A DNA stretch of 64,000 nucleotides, taken from positions 1-64,000 of the forward strand of contig NZ_LGDE01000215.1 of NCBI RefSeq assembly GCF_001279725.1, given 5' to 3'. Below, in pieces: positions 43,761-53,277 of this stretch. The notes beneath the pieces were generated by a model. That model saw only the letters and a list, made by a program, of their open reading frames with translations. It had not been told where the DNA came from and made no database searches. The DNA comes from Streptomyces sp. WM4235 (GTDB lineage: Bacteria; Actinomycetota; Actinomycetes; Streptomycetales; Streptomycetaceae). Position 1 is the stretch's first letter. Every line of letters starts with the position of its first letter. The translations under genes and the position numbers were made by a program.

Positions 43761-44372
43761 CTAGGCGGTGAGGCCCGCGACGACCGAGCGGGCCAGCTCG
43801 TCGAGGTACGGTCCCGCCACGGGTTCGCGTACGACGACCTGACGCCAGTACAGCGGCCCGATCGCCAGGTCGAGGGCCCTCGACGGGTCGGTTCCGGCGG
43901 CCAGTTCGCCCCGTGCGACGGCCTCGGAGACGATCCCCTCCGCCATCCGCCGCTCCCCTTCCAGGAGGGCTCCGCGCACGGCGTCCGCGAGCTCCGGGTT
44001 GCGTGCCGCCTCGACGAGCAGGTCGGGGATCACGGCGGAGGCGACCGGGTGGCTCAGCAGGTGGGACATGACCTCCAGCAGGGCTCGTACGTCGCCGTAC
44101 AGGGAGCCCGTCGCCGGCGCGGGCAGCCCGTCCACGGCGAAGGCGGCCACGAGGTCCAGGACCAGGTGGAGCTTGGACTTCCACCGCCGGTAGACGGCGG
44201 TCTTGCCGACGCCGGCCCGGCGGGCGACGGCCTCGATGGACATCCGGGCGAAGCCGACCGCCGCGAGTTCCTCCAGCACGGCCGCCCGGATCGCCTCGGT
44301 GACGTCCTCGCGCAGTACGGCGGCCCCGGCGGGGGCCCGGCGGGCGGGGGCGGCGGCGGGCTCGGTGGTCAT
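43761..44372 (-). CDS. TetR-family regulator
   Basis: A 203-aa TetR protein. The helix-turn-helix is IEAVARRAGVGKTAVYRRWKSKLHLV (about 42-68), with a TetR C-terminal domain of the C_11/C_33 kind. The start at 44372 (MTTEPAAA) gives a normal N-terminus; seven more residues are possible to 44393. It is divergent from the Wzm/Wzt exporter genes. The 192-base gap has two copies of a 23-base element that may be its operators. Confidence 0.88.
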   Translation of the reverse strand: MTTEPAAAPARRAPAGAAVLREDVTEAIRAAVLEELAAVGFARMSIEAVARRAGVGKTAVYRRWKSKLHLVLDLVAAFAVDGLPAPATGSLYGDVRALLEVMSHLLSHPVASAVIPDLLVEAARNPELADAVRGALLEGERRMAEGIVSEAVARGELAAGTDPSRALDLAIGPLYWRQVVVREPVAGPYLDELARSVVAGLTA

Positions 44373-44412
44373 GCGGAGAGCATAGCCGCGCACACCGGCA
44401 CCCGCACGTCAC

Positions 44413-44483
44413 GACGATACGGTTGCGTTCCGACGCCCAACGTCCTAGCCTCGCCGTAGCGACGATACGGTCCCGTTCCGTCG
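44413..44483. promoter_or_regulatory. Two 23-base direct repeats between TetR and exporter genes
   Basis: Copies at 44413-44435 and 44461-44483 begin GACGATACGGT and match at about 20 of 23 positions. Their starts are 48 bases apart. Each contains ACGATACGG next to CGTTCCG, so each may be an imperfect operator or a repeated -35/-10 context. Confidence 0.6.
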
Positions 44484-44564
44484 TCGTCCGAGTCCGAACC
44501 CCTCGAAAGCGCGCCCCGTGAACAGCGCACCCGCGAACAGCGCGCCCCGTCGAAAGCGACCCCC

Positions 44565-45461
44565 GTGACCGCGACCCCCGTGACCCACCACACCGCCTCG
44601 CCGGCGGAGCTGGCGGCGGCCCACGGCCTGACCGTGAGCGGCGCCCGCCCCTCCCTCCCCCGCTACGTCGCGGAGCTCTGGGGTCGGCGCCACTTCGTGA
44701 CGGCCCACGCCACCGCCCGGATGCACGCCACGTACAGCACGGCCCGGCTCGGGCAGGTCTGGCACCTCGTGACCCCCCTGCTGAACGCGGCCGTCTATTA
44801 CCTGATCTTCGGCATCGTGATGAAGGCCCGCCACGGCGTGCCCGACTACCTGCCGTTCCTGCTCACCGGCGTCTTCGTCTGGGACTTCATCGGCAGCTCC
44901 GTCAACGCCGGCACCCGCGCCGTGCACGGCAACCTCGGCCTGGTCCGCGCCCTGCACTTCCCGCGCGCGAGCCTGCCCGTCTCCACCGTCGTCCAGCTCT
45001 TCCAACAACTCCTCGTCACCATGGGCGCGCTGGTCGTGCTGCTCCTGGCCTTCGGGCAGACCCCCGGCCCGGCCTGGCTCCTGGCCGTGCCCGCCCTCGT
45101 CCTGATGGCCGTCTTCTGCACCGGCTGCGCCCTGGTCATGGCCCGCGTCGGCGCCAAGAACCCGGACGTCAGCCAGCTGATGCCGTTCGTCCTGCGCACG
45201 TGGATGTACTCCTCGGGCGTGATGTGGTCCATCGACCAGATGCTCGGCAAGGACCACCTGCCGCACTGGGTCGAGACGGCCCTGAAACTCAACCCCGCCG
45301 CCCTCTACATCGACCTCGTGCGCTTCGCCCTGATCGACGGCTTCAAGGCCGCGTCGCTCCCGCACCACGTCTGGCCCATCGCGATCGGCTGGGCCCTGCT
45401 CGCCGGCGTCGGCGGGTTCGTCTACTTCTGGAAGGCAGAGGAGGAGTACGGCCGTGGCTGA
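44565..45461 (+). CDS. ABC-2 permease of a polysaccharide/teichoic acid exporter (TagG/Wzm type)
   Basis: A 298-aa membrane protein with six membrane helices. The N-terminal amphipathic stretch WGRRHFVTAHATARMHATYSTARLGQVWHLVTPLLNAAVYYLIFG is typical of Wzm/TagG permeases, which move lipid-linked cell wall glycans out. It is the first gene of the pair and overlaps the ATPase gene by 8 bases. The start is GTG 44565; a second GTG lies five codons later. Confidence 0.9.
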   Translation: MTATPVTHHTASPAELAAAHGLTVSGARPSLPRYVAELWGRRHFVTAHATARMHATYSTARLGQVWHLVTPLLNAAVYYLIFGIVMKARHGVPDYLPFLLTGVFVWDFIGSSVNAGTRAVHGNLGLVRALHFPRASLPVSTVVQLFQQLLVTMGALVVLLLAFGQTPGPAWLLAVPALVLMAVFCTGCALVMARVGAKNPDVSQLMPFVLRTWMYSSGVMWSIDQMLGKDHLPHWVETALKLNPAALYIDLVRFALIDGFKAASLPHHVWPIAIGWALLAGVGGFVYFWKAEEEYGRG

Positions 45462-46275
45462 CCCCACCCTCCCGACCCGCACCACACCCATCCCCGGAGC
45501 CCCGACTCCCGACACCCGCGTCCCGACCGTCATCGCGGACGAAGTCCACGTCGTCTACAAGGTCCACGGCGCCGGCGGCCCCAAGGGCGGCGCGGTCGCC
45601 GCCCTCGGCCGGATCCTCTCCCGCCGGGCCGTCCCCGCCGTCCGCGAGGTGCACGCCGTCCGGGGCGTCAGCTTCACCGCGTACCGGGGCGAGGCCATCG
45701 GTCTCATCGGCACCAACGGCTCGGGAAAGTCCACCCTGCTCAAGGCCATCGCCGGCCTCCAGCCGGTGACGAGCGGCGCCGTCTACTCGCACGGGCAGCC
45801 GTCCCTGCTCGGGGTGAACGCCGCCATGATGAACGACCTGACCGGCGAGCGGAACGTGGTCCTCGGCGGCCTCGCGATGGGCATGACCCGGCAGCGGATC
45901 CGCGAGCGCTACCAGGACATCGTCGACTTCTCCGGGATCAACGAACGGCAGGACTTCATCTCCCTGCCGATGCGCACCTACTCCTCCGGCATGGGCGCCA
46001 GGCTGCGGTTCTCCATCGCCGCCGCCAAGGACCACGACGTGCTGATGATCGACGAGGCCCTGGCCACCGGGGACGCCGGGTTCCAGCGCCGCAGCCAGGC
46101 CCGCATCGAGGAACTGCGCGAGCGGGCCGGCACCGTCTTCCTCGTCAGCCACGGCATCGGCACGATCCGCGCCACCTGCGACCGGGCCATCTGGCTGGAA
46201 TCGGGCGTGCTGCGCATGGACGGCCCGTCCGCCGAGGTCTGCGACGCGTACGAGGCCTTCACCCGGACGAAGTGA
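45454..46275 (+). CDS. ABC ATPase of a polysaccharide/teichoic acid exporter (TagH/Wzt type)
   Basis: A 273-aa ATPase. Walker A is GTNGSGKSTLLKAIAG, the signature YSSGMGARLRFSIAAA, Walker B VLMIDEALATGD and the H loop VSHGIGTI, all diagnostic for the TagH/Wzt subfamily. No C-terminal carbohydrate-binding domain is present, so it is the short TagH-like form. The Wzm/Wzt pair is probably TetR controlled. A perfect terminator follows. Confidence 0.92.
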   Translation: MADPTLPTRTTPIPGAPTPDTRVPTVIADEVHVVYKVHGAGGPKGGAVAALGRILSRRAVPAVREVHAVRGVSFTAYRGEAIGLIGTNGSGKSTLLKAIAGLQPVTSGAVYSHGQPSLLGVNAAMMNDLTGERNVVLGGLAMGMTRQRIRERYQDIVDFSGINERQDFISLPMRTYSSGMGARLRFSIAAAKDHDVLMIDEALATGDAGFQRRSQARIEELRERAGTVFLVSHGIGTIRATCDRAIWLESGVLRMDGPSAEVCDAYEAFTRTK

Positions 46276-46290
46276 GCCCACCGACGCCGA

Positions 46291-46330
46291 AGGGGCGCCC
46301 GGGCCGGTGAGAACCGGCCCGGGCGCCCCT
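46291..46330. terminator. Perfect 18-bp bidirectional terminator
   Basis: Arms AGGGGCGCCCGGGCCGGT and its exact complement flank a GAGA loop, between the exporter ATPase gene and the convergent glutamate dehydrogenase gene. Confidence 0.9.
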
Positions 46331-46343
46331 GTCGGGCATTCGT

Positions 46344-49300
46344 CTAGACGTGCGTCCGCAGCAGGGAACGCATGGTCCGCATCGCGACGGACAGGTTCGC
46401 CAGGTCGAAGTCGTCCGAGCCCCGGATCTCCTCCAGGGTCGTCCGCGCACGCCCGATGATCGCCGCGTTCTTCTCCTCCCAGGCCTTGAAGCGCTCCTCG
46501 GGAGTCGACTCGCCGTTGCCCACCGCCAACACGTCGGCCGTCAGGGCCGCGTGCGCCGCGAACAGGTCCTCGCGGATGGAGGCGCGGGCCATCGACTGCC
46601 AGCGGTCGGACCGCGGCAGCTCGATGATCCGGTCCATCAGCCGGGTGATGTCCAGCCGGTCCGCGAGGTCGTAGTAGACCTCCGCGACGTCCAGCGGGTC
46701 GACGCCCGTACGGTCCGCGATGGCGACGATGTCGAGCGTCGGGAAGGCGGACGAGAAGCCGGCCACCTTCGCCGCCAGTTCCTCCGGCACACCCTCGCCG
46801 ACCAGCTCGTCCATGATCGACCGGTACCAGTCCAGGTCCGCGCCGCGCACCAGCTTCGGCAGCTCGGCCCACACCCGCGCCACCCGCTCGCGGAACAGCT
46901 CGATGGTCTCGGTGATCTCCAGCGGCTGCGGCCGGTTGTTCAGCAGCCAACGGGTACCGCGCTCGACCAGGCGCCGCGAGTGCAGCCGCACCCGGGTCTG
47001 GACGTCGGCGGCGACCTTGTTGTCGAGGGCCTCGACCTCGTCCCACACGCCGGCCATGCCGAAGATCTCGCGGGCCGAGAGCTGCGCCCGGACGATCTCC
47101 TCCGTGGACGCGCCGGTCTCCTCCCGCAGACGGTGCAGGAAGGTCGTACCACCGGTGTTGACGGTGTCGTTGACCAGCAGCGTGGTGGTGATCTCCCGGC
47201 GCAGCGCGTGCGCGTCGATCTGCTCCGGGAACTTCGCGAGCAGGGCGCCCGGGAAGTACGCGTGGAGCAGACGGCGCAGGTACGGGTCGTCCGGCAGCCC
47301 GGTGGCGATCAGCTCGTCCGCCACCGTGATCTTCGTGTAGGCGAACAGGACGGCCAGCTCCGGCTGGGTCAGCCCCTTGCCGTTGCTCAGCAGCTCGCGG
47401 ATCTGCCGGTCCGTGGGCAGGAACTCCAGCCCGCGGTTGAGCAGTCCGTCCCGCTCCAGGCGGCGCATGAAGCGCTGCTGGGCGTGGAGCAGGCTGGGCG
47501 CCTGGGCGGCGCCGTTGGCCAGGGCGGTGTTCTGCGCGTAGTTGTTGCGCAGCACCAGGTGGCCGACCTCGTCGGTCATCTCGGCCAGCAGCTTGTTGCG
47601 CTGCTTGACGGTCATGTCGCCGTCCGCGACGACCGCGTTCAGCAGGATCTTGATGTTCACCTCGTGGTCGGAGGTGTCCACGCCGGCGCTGTTGTCGATG
47701 GCATCGGTGTTGATCTTGCCGCCCTCGCCGCCGGCGCCGGTGCGGGCGAACTCGATGCGGCCGAGCTGGGTCAGACCCAGGTTGCCGCCCTCGCCGATGA
47801 CCTGGGCGCGGACGTCCGAACCGTTGACGCGGATCGCGTCGTTGGCCTTGTCGCCGACGTCGGCGTGCGTCTCGGCGGTCGCCTTGACGTACGTGCCGAT
47901 GCCGCCGTTCCACAGCAGGTCCACGGGGGCCTGGAGGATGGCCTGCATCAGGTCGGCCGGGGTCATCTTGGTGATGCCCGCCTCGATGCCGAGGGCCGCG
48001 CGGACCTGCGCGTTGACCGGGATGGCCTTGGCGGTGCGGGGGTGGATGCCACCGCCCGCGGACAGCAGCTCGGTCTTGTAGTCGGCCCACGAGGAGCGCG
48101 GCAGGTCGAACAGGCGCCGGCGCTCGGCGTAGGAGACGGCCGCGTCCGGGTTCGGGTCGATGAAGATGTGCCGGTGGTCGAAGGCGGCGACCAGGCGGAT
48201 GTGCTCGGAGAGCAGCATCCCGTTGCCGAACACGTCACCGGACATGTCACCGACGCCGACGACCGTGAAGTCCTGGGTCTGGGTGTCGTGCCCGAGCTCA
48301 CGGAAGTGCCGCTTGACGGACTCCCAGGCGCCGCGGGCGGTGATGCCCATGCCCTTGTGGTCGTAGCCGGCCGAGCCGCCCGAGGCGAAGGCGTCGCCCA
48401 GCCAGAAGCCGTAGGCCTCGGCGACCCCGTTGGCGATGTCGGAGAAGGTCGCGGTGCCCTTGTCGGCGGCGACGACGAGGTAGGTGTCGTCCTCGTCGTG
48501 GCGGACCACGCCCTTGGGCGGCACGACCTCGCCGGCGACCATGTTGTCGGTGATGTCGAGCAGCGCCGAGATGAAGATCTTGTACGAGGCGATGCCCTCG
48601 GCGAGCCACGCGTCGCGGTCCACCGACGGGTCGGGCAGGTTCTTGGCGACGAAGCCGCCCTTCGCGCCGACCGGCACGATCACGGTGTTCTTGACCATCT
48701 GCGCCTTGACCAGGCCGAGGATCTCCGTACGGAAGTCCTCACGCCGGTCGGACCAGCGCAGGCCGCCTCGGGCGACCTTGCCGAAGCGCAGGTGGACGCC
48801 CTCGACGCGCGGGGAGTAGACCCAGATCTCGAACGCCGGGCGGGGCGCCGGCAGGTCCGGGATGGCCTGCGGGTCGAACTTCATCGACACGTAGGCGTGC
48901 TGCTCGCCCGCGTCGTTCAACTGGAAGAAGTTCGTGCGCAGCGTCGCCTTGATGAGGGTGAGGAACGAGCGCAGGATGCGGTCCTCGTCGAGGGAGGCGA
49001 CCTGGTCCAGGGCCCCGTCGAGTTCCTCCAGCATCGCGTCGATCAGCTCGGTGCCCGCGGCCTGTCGACCGGGCGACATCCGGGCCTCGAACAGCGAGAC
49101 CAGCAGCCGGGTGGTGTGGACGTTGTTGCGGAGGGTGTCCTCCATGTAGTCCTGGCTGAAGGGCGAGACGGCCTGGCGCAGGTACTTCGCGTACGCGCGC
49201 AGGACCACGGCCTGCCGCCAGGTCAGCCCGGCGCTCAGCACCAGGGTGTTGAAGTTGTCGTTCTCCGCCTCGCCCTGCCAGACCGCCGCGAAGGCGTCCT

Positions 49301-51311
49301 GGAAGCGCTCGCGGGCGTCGTCGCCGAGGTGGGCGTCTCCGTTCCCGGAGTGGACGGGCATCCGCAGGCCGAAGTCGTAGATCCACGCGTTCGTCCGGTC
49401 GCTGCACCGCAGCTCGTACGGCCGCTCGTCGGTGACCTCGACGCCCAGGCGCTGGAGGACCGGCAGCACCGCGGACAGGGAGACCTGCTCGCCCTGGCGG
49501 TAGATCTTGAAGCGGCGTTCGCCGGGGCCCGCGCCCACGGGCTCGTACAGCGAGAGGTCGAAGTCGCTGTCCCCGGCGGACAGGCGCTCCAGCCGGACCA
49601 GGTCGGCGACGGCGGAGCGCGGCGAGTGGTCGGCCTTGTAGCCCTCGGGGAAGGAGCCCCCGTAGCGGCGCAGCAGTTCGGCGGCGCGCTCCTCGCCGGT
49701 CTCCGCGATGAGCGCCTCGCCGAAGCCGTCGGCCCAGGAGCGGGCCGCCTCGACCAGGCGGGCTTCGATGCGGTCCACGTCGGCGTCGGTCAGGACGGGC
49801 AGTTCCTTGCCCTGCGGGACGCGGACGACGAAGTGGATGCGGGAGAGAATCGATTCGGTGTTCCAGGCGGTGAAGTCGACGCTGGTGCCGTCGAGCTCCT
49901 CCTTGAGGATGTCGATCAGGCGCAGCCGGACGCCGGTGGTGTACCGGTCGCGCGGCAGGTAGACGAGCGCGGAGTAGTAGCGCCCGTACTCGTCCTGGCG
50001 CAGGTACAGCCGCAGCCGGCGGCGCTCCTGGAGGTACAGGACGGAGGTGACGATGGCCCGGAGCTGGTCGACGGGCGTCTGGAACAGCTCGTCGCGCGGG
50101 TAGGTCTCCAGGATCTGGAGCAGGTCGCGTCCGTCGTGGCTGGACGGCGCGAAGCCGGCGCCGTCGAGGACCTCGACGACCTTGCGGCGGATGACGGGGA
50201 CCCGGCGCACCGACTCGGTGTACGCGGCGGAGGAGAACAGGCCGAGGAAGCGGCGCTCGCCGACGACGTTGCCGTCGGCGTCGAACTTCTTCACGCCGAC
50301 GTAGTCGAGGTACGAGGGGCGGTGCACGGTCGAGCGGCTGTTGGCCTTGGTGAGGACGAGCAGGCGGTGCTCGCGGGCCTTGGCGCGCGCGTCGGCCGGC
50401 AGCCGGTTGAAGGACGGCGAGACGGGGTGGCCGTCCTCCTTGCCGCTGTGCAGCGGGTCGGAGCGCAGGATGCCGAGGCCGGTGCCGGGCACGGCGGAGA
50501 GGGAGTCCCCGTCGACCAGGTTGTACTCGCGGTAGCCGAGGAAGGTGAAGTGGTCGTCGGCGAGCCAGCGCAGCAGCTCGCGGGCCTCTTCGAGCTCGTA
50601 CTCGCGCAGGTCGGGCGCGGTGGGCTCGTTCGGGAGTTCCTCCGCGATGCGCATGGCCGCGTCGCGCATCTTCTCCCAGTCCTCGACGGACTCGCGGACG
50701 TCGGACAGGACGCGCAGCAGGTCGGCGGTGATCTGCTTGAGGTCCGCCCGGTCGGTCTCGCGGTCGATCTCGACGTGGATCCAGGACTCGACGAGCGAGT
50801 CGTGGGGTCGGTCGGTCTTGGGCCCGTGCGCGTCGCAGTCGGGGCCGAGGATCTCGATCAGCTTGCCGGTGACGTCACGCCGCACGACGACCTGCGGGTG
50901 GATCACGACGTGGATGCCGCGTCCCTGGCGGGACAGCTCGTTGGTGACGCTGTCCACGAGGAACGGCATGTCGTCGGTGACCACCTCGACGACCGAGTGG
51001 CTGGAGGTCCAGCCGTTCTCCTCGACCGTGGGGGTGTGCACGCGGACGTTCGCGGTGCCCTGGGGGCGCTTCTCCGCGAGCCGGTAGTGCGAGAGCGCCG
51101 CGCCGAACACGTCGACCGGATCCCGGTCGGCGAGGTCCTCCGGCGCGGTGTGCAGGTAGTAGCGCTGGAGGTAGGACAGCGTCGTGCCCCGGTCGGGCCG
51201 CTCCCCTTGCTCGGACCCAGACGGAAGTAGCCCCCCGGCCGGGCTGTTCTCAGCTACCCGGGCCGCCCGTGAAAGCAGCTCGGCCTTTGCTTCGTCCAGC
51301 TTGGTCTGCAT
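46344..51311 (-). CDS. gdhB: NAD-dependent glutamate dehydrogenase, 180-kDa class (GdhB)
   Basis: A 1655-aa enzyme that oxidises glutamate to 2-oxoglutarate and ammonia with NAD. The large N-terminal regulatory region has ACT-like domains (about 1-700). The catalytic domain has KAQMVKNTVIVPVGAKGGFV around the substrate Lys, and the NAD-binding fold with GVGDMSGDVFGNGML. A C-terminal helical region ends the protein. Length matches the family. The ATG at 51311 follows AGAGGAC; upstream frame to 51503 lacks a better site. It faces the exporter operon and shares its terminator. Confidence 0.95.
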   Translation of the reverse strand: MQTKLDEAKAELLSRAARVAENSPAGGLLPSGSEQGERPDRGTTLSYLQRYYLHTAPEDLADRDPVDVFGAALSHYRLAEKRPQGTANVRVHTPTVEENGWTSSHSVVEVVTDDMPFLVDSVTNELSRQGRGIHVVIHPQVVVRRDVTGKLIEILGPDCDAHGPKTDRPHDSLVESWIHVEIDRETDRADLKQITADLLRVLSDVRESVEDWEKMRDAAMRIAEELPNEPTAPDLREYELEEARELLRWLADDHFTFLGYREYNLVDGDSLSAVPGTGLGILRSDPLHSGKEDGHPVSPSFNRLPADARAKAREHRLLVLTKANSRSTVHRPSYLDYVGVKKFDADGNVVGERRFLGLFSSAAYTESVRRVPVIRRKVVEVLDGAGFAPSSHDGRDLLQILETYPRDELFQTPVDQLRAIVTSVLYLQERRRLRLYLRQDEYGRYYSALVYLPRDRYTTGVRLRLIDILKEELDGTSVDFTAWNTESILSRIHFVVRVPQGKELPVLTDADVDRIEARLVEAARSWADGFGEALIAETGEERAAELLRRYGGSFPEGYKADHSPRSAVADLVRLERLSAGDSDFDLSLYEPVGAGPGERRFKIYRQGEQVSLSAVLPVLQRLGVEVTDERPYELRCSDRTNAWIYDFGLRMPVHSGNGDAHLGDDARERFQDAFAAVWQGEAENDNFNTLVLSAGLTWRQAVVLRAYAKYLRQAVSPFSQDYMEDTLRNNVHTTRLLVSLFEARMSPGRQAAGTELIDAMLEELDGALDQVASLDEDRILRSFLTLIKATLRTNFFQLNDAGEQHAYVSMKFDPQAIPDLPAPRPAFEIWVYSPRVEGVHLRFGKVARGGLRWSDRREDFRTEILGLVKAQMVKNTVIVPVGAKGGFVAKNLPDPSVDRDAWLAEGIASYKIFISALLDITDNMVAGEVVPPKGVVRHDEDDTYLVVAADKGTATFSDIANGVAEAYGFWLGDAFASGGSAGYDHKGMGITARGAWESVKRHFRELGHDTQTQDFTVVGVGDMSGDVFGNGMLLSEHIRLVAAFDHRHIFIDPNPDAAVSYAERRRLFDLPRSSWADYKTELLSAGGGIHPRTAKAIPVNAQVRAALGIEAGITKMTPADLMQAILQAPVDLLWNGGIGTYVKATAETHADVGDKANDAIRVNGSDVRAQVIGEGGNLGLTQLGRIEFARTGAGGEGGKINTDAIDNSAGVDTSDHEVNIKILLNAVVADGDMTVKQRNKLLAEMTDEVGHLVLRNNYAQNTALANGAAQAPSLLHAQQRFMRRLERDGLLNRGLEFLPTDRQIRELLSNGKGLTQPELAVLFAYTKITVADELIATGLPDDPYLRRLLHAYFPGALLAKFPEQIDAHALRREITTTLLVNDTVNTGGTTFLHRLREETGASTEEIVRAQLSAREIFGMAGVWDEVEALDNKVAADVQTRVRLHSRRLVERGTRWLLNNRPQPLEITETIELFRERVARVWAELPKLVRGADLDWYRSIMDELVGEGVPEELAAKVAGFSSAFPTLDIVAIADRTGVDPLDVAEVYYDLADRLDITRLMDRIIELPRSDRWQSMARASIREDLFAAHAALTADVLAVGNGESTPEERFKAWEEKNAAIIGRARTTLEEIRGSDDFDLANLSVAMRTMRSLLRTHV

Positions 51312-51703
51312 GTCCTCTGGCTCCTGTCGCGCGCCATTGCGTGACGTAGGTGAAGGAAGGAATGACATGGCGGCGCGACGCGGGCCGCGAGGCGGGATGT
51401 CCGTTCGGGATCGACGCCATGTCGTCGAGAAAGGCCACCGGAAGCGAATCGGCCAAGATCGGCACGTGGTTCCGGCAGCGGAGATCGGCGAAGGCCCGGG
51501 CACGTTCGTGCGCCGGGCGCGTGCCGGGGGCTTCAGTGCCCCCGAGGACTATCGCGCTGATCACGGGTACCAGGCTATCCCCACCCACCCCGTGCTCGTC
51601 ATGAGCTGTATGTGTACAAATCCGGGGGTGGAACTTTGACACTCTGGACAGCGACGTGCCCGGCCACACGTGCACGCCGCCGCCAGATACCCGTGTCACG
51701 TGC
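51312..51703. other. 392-base gap between gdhB and HAD phosphatase genes
   Basis: The gap contains the gdhB promoter. On the minus strand an open frame near 51345-51566 with fairly high third-position GC reads VISAIVLGGTEAPGTRPAHE and further on FLDDMASIPNG; it resembles no family I know and has no good start site. I treat it as not coding, but record it. Confidence 0.35.
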
Positions 51704-52426
51704 CTATTCGGCCATTTCGCGAGCTGTGGCGACGGCCTCCGCCAGCGTGTCCACGACGGGCACGCCGGCTGATTCGAGGCTGCCGCGGCTGTGCGAGCCC
51801 CCGGTGTACAGCACGGCCCGCGCGCCCACGTGTGCGGCCGCGAGGGCGTCGTCCACCGCGTCTCCGATGAGGACCGTACGGTCGGCCGTCACCCCCGCCG
51901 CCGCCATGGCGGCCATATGGCGTACGAGATGGCCCGCCTTGGTGGTGTGCGAGGGCCCCGTGCGCCCGTCGACGCGGAGGAAGTGCGTGTCGATGCCGTG
52001 CGTCCGGACCAGCGGCACCAGCTTGTCGTGGGGCGCGAGGGAGAGCAGGGACTGCGTCGACCCGGCTCCCTGCCAGCCCCGGAGCAGCTCCAGTGCGCCC
52101 TCGGCGAGCCCGGCGGTCTCCGCGGACGACCAGTAGTGCCGGTGGAAGGTCTCGTCCATGACGAGCCACTCCGCCTCGGTGGGCATCCTGCCCATCAGTC
52201 GCTCGTAGAACTTCGGGACCGGCACCACGTACAGCTCGCGGTACGTCTCCAGGGTGATCGGCGCGAAGCCGAACTCCGCGAAGGAGGCGTTGGTCGCGAG
52301 GATCACGGCGTCGATGTCGTGGAGCAGCGTCCCGTTCCAGTCCCACACGATGTGCGGGCCACGACGCGCCGTCGCGCTCACGGCGGTCACTTCGAACGCT
52401 TCCGTCACTTCGAACGCTTCCGTCAC
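51704..52426 (-). CDS. HAD-superfamily phosphatase
   Basis: A 240-aa phosphoglycolate-phosphatase-like HAD hydrolase. The nucleophile Asp pair is in VWDWNGTLLHD (DxN rather than DxD/DxDGT). The motif III Lys lies in HTTKAGHL and the motif IV Asp pair in LIGDAVDDALAA. The start is unusual: two exact tandem 18-base copies (GTGACGGAAGCGTTCGAA) open the gene, so GTG at 52426 or 52408 or later could be used. The first overlaps the stop of the upstream gene by 4 bases (GTGA). Confidence 0.85.
   Translation of the reverse strand: MTEAFEVTEAFEVTAVSATARRGPHIVWDWNGTLLHDIDAVILATNASFAEFGFAPITLETYRELYVVPVPKFYERLMGRMPTEAEWLVMDETFHRHYWSSAETAGLAEGALELLRGWQGAGSTQSLLSLAPHDKLVPLVRTHGIDTHFLRVDGRTGPSHTTKAGHLVRHMAAMAAAGVTADRTVLIGDAVDDALAAAHVGARAVLYTGGSHSRGSLESAGVPVVDTLAEAVATAREMAE
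52391..52426 (-). repeat. Tandem 18-base repeat at the HAD gene start
   Basis: Two identical copies coding VTEAFE, each starting with GTG. Slippage would add or remove alternative start codons. Confidence 0.85.
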
Positions 52427-52923
52427 TTCAGCAACCCCGGAATCTCCTGCACCCCGAACCACAGCAGCTCGTGGTCCTCGGCGCCGTCCACCAGGGACAG
52501 CGCGTCGCCGTCCCCCGCGTCGGCCGCCTCGACGGCCCCGACGGCGGCCGTGACGTCCTCCAGCGCGTCATCGGCGTCCACGTGCACGGCCGCGGCCACG
52601 GAGAGCCTTACGGAGCTCCCCAGCGACACCTGTCCGAGGGCGGCCTCGTCGTTCCCGGGCGCCGCGGTGGCGGCCCGGTCGTCGACGTCGAAGGCCACGA
52701 CGACCCGCCTGCGGGGGGCGTCAGCGTCGGCGGCGATCATCCGCAGGGAGGCGAGGGCGGCGCGGCCGAGGGCCGCGTACTCCAGCTCCTCGATGTCGTC
52801 GGACACGTACCACTCGCGCAGGCCGGGAGTGACCGCGTAGGCGCGCAGCGGGGCGGGACCCAGCTCGCCCGCCTCGTGCACCTCGGCGAGCCCGGGGACG
52901 GTCAGGGGGACGTACACGCGCAT
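52423..52923 (-). CDS. DUF6912 family protein
   Basis: A 166-aa conserved actinobacterial protein beginning MRVYVPLTVPGL. Alternating beta strands and helices fill it, with many Asp and Ala residues and no membrane segment. Function unknown. It overlaps the HAD gene by 4 bases, so the two are cotranscribed and translationally coupled. Start ATG at 52923 fits the family N-terminus. Confidence 0.8.
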   Translation of the reverse strand: MRVYVPLTVPGLAEVHEAGELGPAPLRAYAVTPGLREWYVSDDIEELEYAALGRAALASLRMIAADADAPRRRVVVAFDVDDRAATAAPGNDEAALGQVSLGSSVRLSVAAAVHVDADDALEDVTAAVGAVEAADAGDGDALSLVDGAEDHELLWFGVQEIPGLLK

Positions 52924-53277
52924 GGCCGGCTGCTTTCGGTAGTCGGGAACGCCCTCAGGATACGACCGGACCGCCCGTTCACCGATGCCCCCTCACAGCG
53001 GGTGCTCACGGCGGTCGCGCCACCGCGTCCGGTGACGGCGACGGTCCCCCTTCGGGGTGGCGGGGGCGGGGCGCGGCGCGTCCACCCGGTGCCCGCGGAG
53101 GGCCCGGGGACGGGGCGCGGCCCCGGGTCCCCCACCCGGATAGGTGAAGGCGGCCGGGGTCCGGGGCGAGCGCCCGGACCCGTTGCGGAGCGTGTTCGGC
53201 GGGCCGTACAAGTGACCCGACCAAGTTACCGCCCGGTACCGCAGGTGCCGGGCCCACACTCCCCGGGGACGACCACC
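52924..53277. other. 354-base divergent gap, DUF6912 / Rv3235-family genes
   Basis: The gap must hold promoters for the two divergent genes. It is very GC-rich. I see no clear hairpins, coding frames or operator palindromes in it. Confidence 0.4.

Noticed and set aside
46350..51230. 1626-codon plus-strand open frame opposite gdhB
   Set aside because: It mirrors the glutamate dehydrogenase gene frame; composition is Val/Gly/Arg/Asp-rich with no recognisable domain.
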